The notes under the pieces were generated by a model. It made no database searches and was not told where the DNA came from. It saw only the letters and a list, made by a program, of their open reading frames with translations. A DNA stretch of 6,016 nucleotides from CAYZRJ01 sp964480825 (GTDB taxonomy: Bacteria; Patescibacteriota; WWE3; UBA101185; UBA10185), in contig CAYZRJ010000038.1 of the NCBI GenBank assembly GCA_964480825.1, positions 1-6,016 on the forward strand. Reading direction: 5' to 3'. Below, in pieces: positions 1 through 5,138 of this stretch. Position 1 is the first letter of the stretch. Every line of letters begins with the position of its first letter. Made by a program: the position numbers and the translations under genes.

Positions 1-1989
1 GGTTAAAATTCCTCTTGTTGATCCATCAGGTGAGCCCAATAATCGGGATAAGCTGTCTTGTTGTTGATATTCACTCATGTCTATTCTATTCATAGTTTTT
101 ACACTGCCAAAATATGTTTTGGCCAGTGCTTTAGCGGTTTGGGTTTTTCCTACTCCGGTTGTACCTACAAACAGAAAGCTGGCTATCGGCTTATCTTCGT
201 TGCGTATCCCTGCGCGGGCACGTTTTAAAGCAGATGATATTTGTTTGATTGCATGATCTTGCCCGACCACCATCTTCTTCATTTCGGTTTCTATGGTCAA
301 TACTTTTTGGGCTTCGTCGTTATTAATAATCGCCGAAGGAACGTGGGTGATGTCTTCCATCACTTCCGCAATAAGTTTAGAGTCAACGATCCGGCTTCCT
401 CCCTCGACGTAAGTAGCGGCCCGATCTATAATTTGTATTGCTTTATCCGGAAGAACCCTTTCGTGCATTAGTTTCTTTGAAAGTTCGATACTTTTTTCCA
501 GTGCTCCGTAAGTAATAAATATATTTTTCCTTTTTTCTAAATCTCTAACCACGTACTCTAAAATTCTAAAAGTTTCATCAAAGTCCGCTTCTTGGATTTC
601 AAACAAATGAAAAAGCCTCGAAAACGCGCCGTTTGGTTCAATGTATTTACGATAGTTCTGTTTGTTCGTCGCGCCGATAAATTGGATGTTTCCTGTCGAA
701 AGTTCCGGTTCTAATAAATTAAATATCGCCGAGACTTCCGGTCTTGAACCCCCTCCGCCTGCAACCAGATTGTGAATTTCGTCAATAAATAGAATTATAT
801 TTCCCGATCCTTTGGCCTCGCTCATTGCATATTTAATTTTTTCGGCGATTTCACCGATTGATTTTGTGCCTGTTAGTATTCCAGATAGCTCCAGACTGAC
901 GATACGCTTGTTACTCAGAGATATGTTGCTTGTACCACGCATTATTTGATAAGCCATTCCTTTTACTATCGATGTTTTACCGGATCCCGGTTCGCCGACA
1001 ATTAAAACATTTTCCGTACTGGCTCCCAAAAGTGCTGATAATCTGTTTATAGTAGCTTCTCGAACGGAAAATCTTTCATAACCTACTTTTAAGGCTTGTC
1101 CGGTAAAATCCTCGCTCATCGAATCTAAAAACGGAGTGATTCTTCCGGTCATACCTTTTCCGAAACCGCCCAAAACCATACCGTAATACTCATCCTGCCA
1201 CGGATAGATGTGATTTTTACGGTCCTGTTCGCCAATTATCCATTTTGTGCCTTCTTCAACAGTTCTAAGCTTTGTATTAAAGTTAGCCAAAAAGCTTTCC
1301 GGGTTTGTAACTGACTTGAGAAGCCCCATAAACAGGGAAATCTCGTCTACGTAAGTGGCACCGGCTTTTTTGGCAAAGTCGTAAGCGCTAGTCGCAACAT
1401 TTTCTTTGTTGTCTAAAAGTGTAAAGCAAAGCTTTGAGGTAAAATCTGTGTTTGCAAGCTCCAACCGTTGTAATAGATTTTTTATACTTTCGGTTTCAAG
1501 GAGTTTTTTGACTCCGTCAACTTGGCTTTCTGCGATCAAACGGAGTATAGATAGGGTTTTTGGTTGAAATGAATTTAAATAGTCGTTCGTGCATTCGTTA
1601 ATCTTTTTCTCAGGAGTGCTGCGGTTTACCAGTGACCAAAAGACATAGATACCTGCGAAAATAAATATCGTAACTATTCCTTCTTTATACAAAAGATACA
1701 AGGGGGCTAGTACCCACGCCAACGGAAAAAGAGGGTATAACAGCGCAACGAGCGCCATAACAGCTAAACCAAACGTTATTTCAAAAACCCTTACGGTAAA
1801 ACCGATTGCTCTTCCGATGACGGTGTAATCGCCAAAAAGTGGGGTAAATATCAATCGCAGATTAACAGTAAAGGAGAGCTGGTTGTTTATAACCAAAAGT
1901 ATTCTTTTAATTACCAAAGCTATCTTTTTTGGAGCTTTAACAAACCACCAAAGGACAAATAAATGCGGCGGTTTAAAGAAATTTCCCAT
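1..1989 (-). CDS. Membrane-anchored Clp-like double AAA+ ATPase (3' end cut by window edge)
   Basis: 663 codons are visible from ATG 1989; the C-terminal part lies outside the window. Seen in order: a basic N terminus; hydrophobic segments at about residues 72-101 and 104-121, likely two or three membrane helices; a degenerate Clp N-domain (about 135-245) whose clearest piece is ATSAYDFAKKAGATYVDEIS followed by LFMGLL (201-224); AAA1 with Walker A GEPGSGKT (332-339), Walker B IILFIDE (398-404), sensor-1 GATN (439-442) and the LPDKAIQIIDRA motif (513-524); then AAA2 starting at VVGQDHAI (574-581) with Walker A GTTGVGKT (609-616). The link between the rings is short, as in ClpA, with no ClpB-type coiled-coil middle domain. 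Known Clp family members are hexameric unfoldases that pull proteins through a pore. Here both pore-loop aromatics appear to be missing (T375-K-S-I-G-E380 in ring 1; LLGSPDGSTRGILT at 650-663 in ring 2), and one of the paired arginine fingers is Leu (SRLF, 457-460). The membrane segment would tether the ATPase, presumably facing the cytoplasm (inference). No strong Shine-Dalgarno precedes the start. Substrate and any ClpP pairing are unknown. Confidence 0.88.
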   Translation of the reverse strand, partial: MGNFFKPPHLFVLWWFVKAPKKIALVIKRILLVINNQLSFTVNLRLIFTPLFGDYTVIGRAIGFTVRVFEITFGLAVMALVALLYPLFPLAWVLAPLYLLYKEGIVTIFIFAGIYVFWSLVNRSTPEKKINECTNDYLNSFQPKTLSILRLIAESQVDGVKKLLETESIKNLLQRLELANTDFTSKLCFTLLDNKENVATSAYDFAKKAGATYVDEISLFMGLLKSVTNPESFLANFNTKLRTVEEGTKWIIGEQDRKNHIYPWQDEYYGMVLGGFGKGMTGRITPFLDSMSEDFTGQALKVGYERFSVREATINRLSALLGASTENVLIVGEPGSGKTSIVKGMAYQIMRGTSNISLSNKRIVSLELSGILTGTKSIGEIAEKIKYAMSEAKGSGNIILFIDEIHNLVAGGGGSRPEVSAIFNLLEPELSTGNIQFIGATNKQNYRKYIEPNGAFSRLFHLFEIQEADFDETFRILEYVVRDLEKRKNIFITYGALEKSIELSKKLMHERVLPDKAIQIIDRAATYVEGGSRIVDSKLIAEVMEDITHVPSAIINNDEAQKVLTIETEMKKMVVGQDHAIKQISSALKRARAGIRNEDKPIASFLFVGTTGVGKTQTAKALAKTYFGSVKTMNRIDMSEYQQQDSLSRLLGSPDGSTRGILT

Positions 1990-2002
1990 GGTATTAGGAT
2001 AG

Positions 2003-2035
2003 CAGATCCTCGTGACAAGTAGTACCGAGGATCTG
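2003..2035. promoter_or_regulatory. Perfect 10-bp inverted repeat between the secreted-protein gene and the Clp-like gene
   Basis: The arms cagatcctcg (2003-2012) and cgaggatctg (2026-2035) are exact reverse complements around a 13-nt loop. They fill most of the 56-nt gap between the stop at 2046 and the ATG at 1989. No T-run follows on either strand, so it does not look like a classical intrinsic terminator. In minus-strand RNA the proximal arm contains GAGGA, which could instead pair as AGGAT (2010-2006) with ATCCT (2000-1996), a competing 5-bp hairpin closer to the start codon. Possible roles are an mRNA-stability or processing hairpin, a leaky terminator or a translational switch. The structure is seen; the function is inferred. 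Confidence 0.55.
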
Positions 2036-2045
2036 ATCCAAGTTG

Positions 2046-2642
2046 TTACATCTGAATCGCGTTAATCACAAAATCGTACGAGCCTGTTTTACCTTGTTTT
2101 GTATCGCTTAGATTCGTTGTTGAGAACCTTAGTATAAATCCCCTTGTTGTGCCCATATCTATTTTTTGCAAATCAAACCCCTCGGTTTTCCACTTTGTAA
2201 TACTCTTTTTACCGTAGCTTGAACCCTCTTCGCCGAGATCCAGTTGACCGTTACCGTTAGAATCGTCCCAATCCATCGGTTCCACGTATATGTATGACCT
2301 AAGATCATCGGGATCGTTTGCGGTTTCGTATTCAGAGTTCGATGTCACTTGTAGTGCAGTACTGCCGTTGTTGTAAATCTTAAGAAGATAATCCTGTGTC
2401 CAATTCGGAGTTAAGTTTACGAAATTTGGTCCGGAAAGCTCGTCCTTTAGATTATCCTGCGAAGTTATTCCACTTAGGTTTTCCAACAATTTTATGTCTG
2501 AATTACCGACAGAAAAGGTACTGCCTAAAACCTTTCCTTTGTCAGAAAAAGCCGCCCATGTTATTCCTACTGCGGTAATAACTGCGGCAATCACGCCAAG
2601 ATATTTAACGTATTTAATTACTCCCGCGCTTTTTATATGCAT
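2046..2642 (-). CDS. SipW-type signal peptide secreted protein, TasA/camelysin-like, with EF-hand-like loop
   Basis: A 198-residue protein predicted to be exported. The N terminus has lysines followed by a hydrophobic helix (about 14-28) and the motif TWAAFSD (28-34), then STFSVGNSDIKLL (41-53). This is the pattern of SipW-dependent signal peptides in TasA and camelysin proteins (A-F-S-D, then T-F-x-x-G-x-x-D-L-K). Downstream features also fit that beta-sandwich family: LTPNW...IYNNGS (77-94) and a C-terminal NLSDTKQGKTGSYDF stretch. Residues 127-138 (DSNGNGQLDLGE) match the 12-residue EF-hand calcium loop with D1, N3, N5, G6, D9 and E12. The start is ATG 2642, 8 nt after a perfect AAGGAGG. 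The in-frame GTG at 2651 overlaps that ribosome binding site and is unlikely to be used. The radC stop lies in the same TAAGGAGG, so translation is probably coupled to radC. A role in surface or extracellular fibres is possible but not shown. No signal peptidase gene is in the window. Confidence 0.8.
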   Translation of the reverse strand: MHIKSAGVIKYVKYLGVIAAVITAVGITWAAFSDKGKVLGSTFSVGNSDIKLLENLSGITSQDNLKDELSGPNFVNLTPNWTQDYLLKIYNNGSTALQVTSNSEYETANDPDDLRSYIYVEPMDWDDSNGNGQLDLGEEGSSYGKKSITKWKTEGFDLQKIDMGTTRGFILRFSTTNLSDTKQGKTGSYDFVINAIQM

Positions 2643-2650
2643 TTTTTTCA

Positions 2651-2657
2651 CCTCCTT
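2651..2657 (-). promoter_or_regulatory. Strong Shine-Dalgarno that fixes the secreted-protein start
   Basis: The minus strand reads AAGGAGG, 8 nt before ATG 2642. It overlaps the radC stop codon (TAA, 2658-2656, gives TAAGGAGG). The alternative GTG at 2651 begins on the last G of this element, so it cannot be served by it. This settles the start and implies translational coupling between radC and the downstream gene. Confidence 0.88.
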
Positions 2658-3357
2658 AATCTTTCAAATTATTAATTAATAATCCTGTACCTTTCATGCT
2701 TATAAATGACGTGTCGGCAATGATTATATGATCCAGTAGAGGAATGACCATTTCATTTGCTACATCACAAAGTTTTTGTGTTATTTTTATGTCTTCACTA
2801 CTCGGTGTCGGGTCGTTTGACGGATGGTTATGAATTAAAATCATTGAAGCCGCGTTACGCAAAAAAGCCTGTTTAAAAACTTCGCGTGGGGACAAAAGAG
2901 TTTCGTTTATTGTACCGACAGTAATTAAGTCTTTTGCGATCAGTTTATTTCTGCTATTTAGCGAGATTAGATACAGATGCTCTTTTTGTTTTTTAAATAA
3001 ATCTTTTTTCAAAATGTTTACGGCATCCTCCGGCCTTTTAATACAAGGATTTTCTTCATTTTGCACGGATGTTTGAACCCTAAGGCCGATTTCTATGGTG
3101 GCAAGTAGGCTGGAAGCCTTCGCGATACCCACAAATTTTATTTGCGTTAGTTGCTGTAAATCAACATAAGCTAGCTCCGATAGCCCGTGAAATTTATCTA
3201 ATAAATTTCGACCGAGGTCTATAGCCGAAGTATTTTTACCGCCCGAACGTAACAACAGTGCAATCAGTTCAACATCGGTAAGATTAGATACTCCGAGTTT
3301 TGTCAATTTTTCTCTTGGTTTTTCATTTTGATTTAAGTCACGAATTAGATACTGCAT
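2656..3357 (-). CDS. radC: RadC family JAMM-domain protein
   Basis: A 233-residue protein, close to the usual RadC length. The N-terminal half has the UPF0758/helix-hairpin-helix region, with PREKLTKLGVSNLTDVELIA and LLLRSGGKN (residues 14-42) and a hairpin-like QIKFVGIAKASSL (72-84). The C-terminal JAMM metal-binding motif is complete: HNHPSNDPTPSSED (176-189), giving H176, H178, S186 and D189. Asn181 stands where most RadC proteins have Gly (HNHPSGD). The C terminus DHIIIADTSFISMKGTGLL is also typical. RadC was once linked to DNA repair, but its biochemical role remains unsettled; the metalloprotease-like fold is established while the substrate is not. The ATG at 3357 has no Shine-Dalgarno, and a promoter candidate lies so close that the mRNA may be nearly leaderless. 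It is first in a likely operon with the secreted protein and the Clp-like ATPase, and is divergent from the HTH gene. Confidence 0.95.
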   Translation of the reverse strand: MQYLIRDLNQNEKPREKLTKLGVSNLTDVELIALLLRSGGKNTSAIDLGRNLLDKFHGLSELAYVDLQQLTQIKFVGIAKASSLLATIEIGLRVQTSVQNEENPCIKRPEDAVNILKKDLFKKQKEHLYLISLNSRNKLIAKDLITVGTINETLLSPREVFKQAFLRNAASMILIHNHPSNDPTPSSEDIKITQKLCDVANEMVIPLLDHIIIADTSFISMKGTGLLINNLKD

Positions 3358-3366
3358 TTAATACAC

Positions 3367-3394
3367 ATAATAGATTCCGCAACGCGTATTGCAA
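3367..3394 (-). promoter_or_regulatory. Candidate sigma-70-type promoter for radC
   Basis: On the minus strand, TTGCAA (3394-3389, 4/6 to the -35 consensus), a 16-nt spacer and TATTAT (3372-3367, 5/6 to the -10 consensus). Transcription would begin near 3360, about 3 nt before the radC ATG. That agrees with the absence of a Shine-Dalgarno there. This is motif-based only. Confidence 0.5.
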
Positions 3395-3396
3395 CG
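3379..3396. repeat. Short direct repeat GCAACG in the radC/HTH divergent region, possible operator
   Basis: GCAACG occurs at 3379-3384 and again at 3391-3396, 12 nt apart start to start, roughly one helical turn. The pair overlaps the -35 and spacer of the candidate radC promoter and lies 27-44 nt upstream of the HTH start codon. It could be an operator for the neighbouring HTH protein, but the repeat is short and chance cannot be excluded. Confidence 0.3.
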
Positions 3397-3422
3397 TAGT
3401 AAATTCTATTTAAAAAGGAATA

Positions 3423-3731
3423 ATGCATAAAAACTTGAACGATAAAAATTCACTTTTTTCTTCAGCGCACGCTAACAAGATAAAGACAATAAGAAAGAAA
3501 TTAAATATGTCACAGGATCGGTTCGGTAAAAAATTCGGAGTCTCGGGTAAAACAGTTTCTGCCTATGAGAACAACAAATGTGCTCCCTCTCTACATGTAC
3601 TAGAAAAAATATCAAAAGTATATGATACCGGTTTTATGGCGATTGATGAAGACAAAAAGGCTGATTTGATAAATAAAATCAACTATGTGAAGAATATAAT
3701 ATACGAGCTTGAAGACAAGTTGATTAGATAG
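3423..3731 (+). CDS. Small Xre-family helix-turn-helix regulator
   Basis: 102 residues. Residues 18-73 form a Cro/C1-type HTH domain: an ANKIKTIRKKLNMS lead helix, SQDRFGKKFGV (30-40) as the scaffold helix, SGKTVSAYENN (41-51) as the recognition helix, and P55-S-L-H-V-L-E-K-I-S closing the fold. The C-terminal 25-30 residues (about 77-102) are charged and heptad-like (INYVKNIIYELEDKL), suggesting a short coiled coil for dimerisation. The start at ATG 3423 follows AAAGGAA with a short spacer. It is the only plus-strand gene, diverging from radC (65-bp gap) and converging on rpsI (14 nt between stops). Such regulators often control themselves and the divergent neighbour, so radC is a plausible target. 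The regulated genes cannot be read from the sequence. Confidence 0.9.
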   Translation: MHKNLNDKNSLFSSAHANKIKTIRKKLNMSQDRFGKKFGVSGKTVSAYENNKCAPSLHVLEKISKVYDTGFMAIDEDKKADLINKINYVKNIIYELEDKLIR

Positions 3732-3745
3732 CCCGACAATAGGGA

Positions 3746-4228
3746 TTAACGTTTAGAGTATTGAGGTCTCTTACGAGCTTTGTGTAAGAATGGTTTCTTT
3801 CTTTCTACCATCCTTGAATCTCTGGTTAACATGCCGGCTCTAGCGAGTATTACATGATTTTCTTCGCTTAGTTTGGCCAAAACGCGTGAAATAGCGTGCA
3901 CGGTTGCGCCTAGTTGCGAAGACGTGCCTGATCCCGAAACCTTTATAGAAGCCCGATATTTAGCTTTAGGGTGAGATACTCCAACCAAATGAAATGGTTT
4001 TAGCCATGTATTTTGTTCAAGTTCTGACTTGAAAAATTCGTTTATCGGTTTGTCATTTACTGTAAAATCACCTTTTTCTTCCCAAAGGAATATTCTGGCA
4101 ATAGCTGTTTTACGTCTACCCGTGCCGTGAGAAAAACTTGGAGTTAGTTTAATGGGTTTTTCGCGGCTTACTACCACCTTTTCAATTTTTTCCGGCTTAG
4201 CGGGAATTTCTTTCTTTTTTCTTGGCAT
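3746..4228 (-). CDS. rpsI: 30S ribosomal protein S9
   Basis: 160 residues. S9 of the small subunit head contacts P-site tRNA through its C-terminal tail. Signatures: GTGRRKTAIARIFL (35-48), GSGTSSQLGATVHAISRVL (99-117, a diverged form of the usual GGGxSGQAGAIRHGIARAL), GMLTRDSRMVERKKPF (132-147) and the invariant SKR C terminus. About 30 lysine-rich residues precede the conserved domain, so the protein is longer than the roughly 130-residue standard form. The start ATG 4228 is 2 nt after the rplM stop and 6 nt after AAGGA, so it is translationally linked to rplM; rplM-rpsI is the standard bacterial pairing. It is the last gene of the ribosomal cluster here. No convincing terminator was found between it and the convergent HTH gene. 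Confidence 0.97.
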   Translation of the reverse strand: MPRKKKEIPAKPEKIEKVVVSREKPIKLTPSFSHGTGRRKTAIARIFLWEEKGDFTVNDKPINEFFKSELEQNTWLKPFHLVGVSHPKAKYRASIKVSGSGTSSQLGATVHAISRVLAKLSEENHVILARAGMLTRDSRMVERKKPFLHKARKRPQYSKR

Positions 4229-4230
4229 AT

Positions 4231-4701
4231 TTATTCCTTCGTCATCGAGCTACGCTCTAAACTTTTCTTTTCCTTATCGATTTGGCTTATCTGTGCTTTG
4301 TGCGGGTGTTCGGCACCGGCGTAAATATATAAGTTGGCCATTCTAATTTTTTGAAGTCTATTTTTAGGCAGCATTCCTTTTACAGCAGTTTGAATGACTT
4401 GTGTAGGATTTTTTTCAAGTTTTTCTGTCAAGCTTTGACTTCTTAACCCTCCCGGAAATCCCGTGTACCACATATATTTTTTGTCAGTGAGTTTTTTACC
4501 GGTTACTATAATTTTTTCGGCGTTTATAACCACCACCTTGTCTCCAACATTTGCAGTCTTAGTAAATACGGCTTTATTTTTACCCATCAGTATTTTGGCT
4601 ATTTCTGTCGCGAGTCTGCCGAGTATTCGGTCTTTCGCATCGACAAAATGCCATCCCTGTTCGAGAGTCTCAAGTTTTACTGCCGTTGTTTTTTTATTCA
4701 T
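4231..4701 (-). CDS. rplM: 50S ribosomal protein L13
   Basis: 156 residues from ATG 4701. L13 is an early-assembling large-subunit protein. Seen: GWHFVDAKDRILGRLATEIA (16-35), VVVINAEKIIVTGKKLTDKK (56-75), YTGFPGGLRS (79-88), AVKGMLPKN (106-114) and the family signature YAGAEHPH (127-134). A basic tail of about 20 residues follows. The frame is open as far as a TTG at 4713, but that TTG directly abuts the AAAGG ribosome binding site (4718-4714), so ATG 4701 is preferred, although its 12-nt spacing is long. The start lies inside the end of rplQ (stop at 4694), giving an 8-nt overlap. Confidence 0.97.
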   Translation of the reverse strand: MNKKTTAVKLETLEQGWHFVDAKDRILGRLATEIAKILMGKNKAVFTKTANVGDKVVVINAEKIIVTGKKLTDKKYMWYTGFPGGLRSQSLTEKLEKNPTQVIQTAVKGMLPKNRLQKIRMANLYIYAGAEHPHKAQISQIDKEKKSLERSSMTKE

Positions 4702-5137
4702 TTTCTTTTTCAACCTTTGCCTTTTTTGCTCTAACCACGGCCTTCGTTTTCTTTTCTGCAGATTTAGTGAGTTCTATTCTGGCCATTTCTGCCCTGTCAC
4801 CGGCGCGATTTCCAATTTTAACTATTCGGGTATATCCGCCCGGAATACCCGCGAATCGTATGGCGACGTCTTCCAATAGTTTTTTGATTGCGCCGTTTAC
4901 ATGCAGTTTTGTGTTAAGTTCTTTAACAGCATTAAATCTTTTAATTTTATCCCCGGACTTAATAGCTTTTCCTGTGTTGCTGATAAGTTTTTCGACGTAA
5001 GGTCGTAAGGCCTTTGCTTTAGCCAATGTTGTTTCGATTTTTTCATGCACGATCAATGTTGACGCAAGATTTTTTAACAAAGATTTCATGTGTTCAACAT
5101 CGCTGGCTAGTTTGTTTCTCACGACTCTATGTCTCAT
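4694..5137 (-). CDS. rplQ: 50S ribosomal protein L17
   Basis: 147 residues. L17 sits near the peptide exit tunnel. It begins MRHRVVRNKL and continues with SLLKNLASTLIVHEKIETTL (19-38) and AKAKALRPYVEKLIS (39-53), the canonical L17 N-terminal block. The C-terminal signature GGYTRIVKIGNRAGDRAEMA (100-119) is followed by RIEL and a lysine/alanine-rich tail (129-147), probably disordered and RNA-binding. The start ATG 5137 is 1 nt after the rpoA stop, with GAAGGG 10 nt upstream inside rpoA. The rpoA-rplQ order is near-universal in bacteria and supports a single transcript. Confidence 0.97.
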   Translation of the reverse strand: MRHRVVRNKLASDVEHMKSLLKNLASTLIVHEKIETTLAKAKALRPYVEKLISNTGKAIKSGDKIKRFNAVKELNTKLHVNGAIKKLLEDVAIRFAGIPGGYTRIVKIGNRAGDRAEMARIELTKSAEKKTKAVVRAKKAKVEKENE

Positions 5138-5138
5138 A

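Noticed and set aside
241..471. Plus-strand open frame of 76 codons
   Set aside because: It lies wholly opposite the Clp-like gene, shows no family motifs, and its sequence is explained by the conserved AAA1 C-terminal region on the other strand.
1992..2018. TTGTCA-16-TAATAC as a promoter for the Clp-like gene
   Set aside because: The -35 is good but the -10 matches only 3/6, and transcription would start inside the coding region.
3732..3744. CCC...GGG inverted pair between the convergent stops
   Set aside because: A 3-bp stem with no T-run is too weak to call a bidirectional terminator.
3769..3789. Hairpin tcttac/gtaaga followed by a T-rich stretch, possible terminator of the HTH gene
   Set aside because: The stem is only 6 bp and AT-rich with a 9-nt loop, the T-rich part is interrupted, and the whole element encodes the conserved C terminus of S9 on the other strand.
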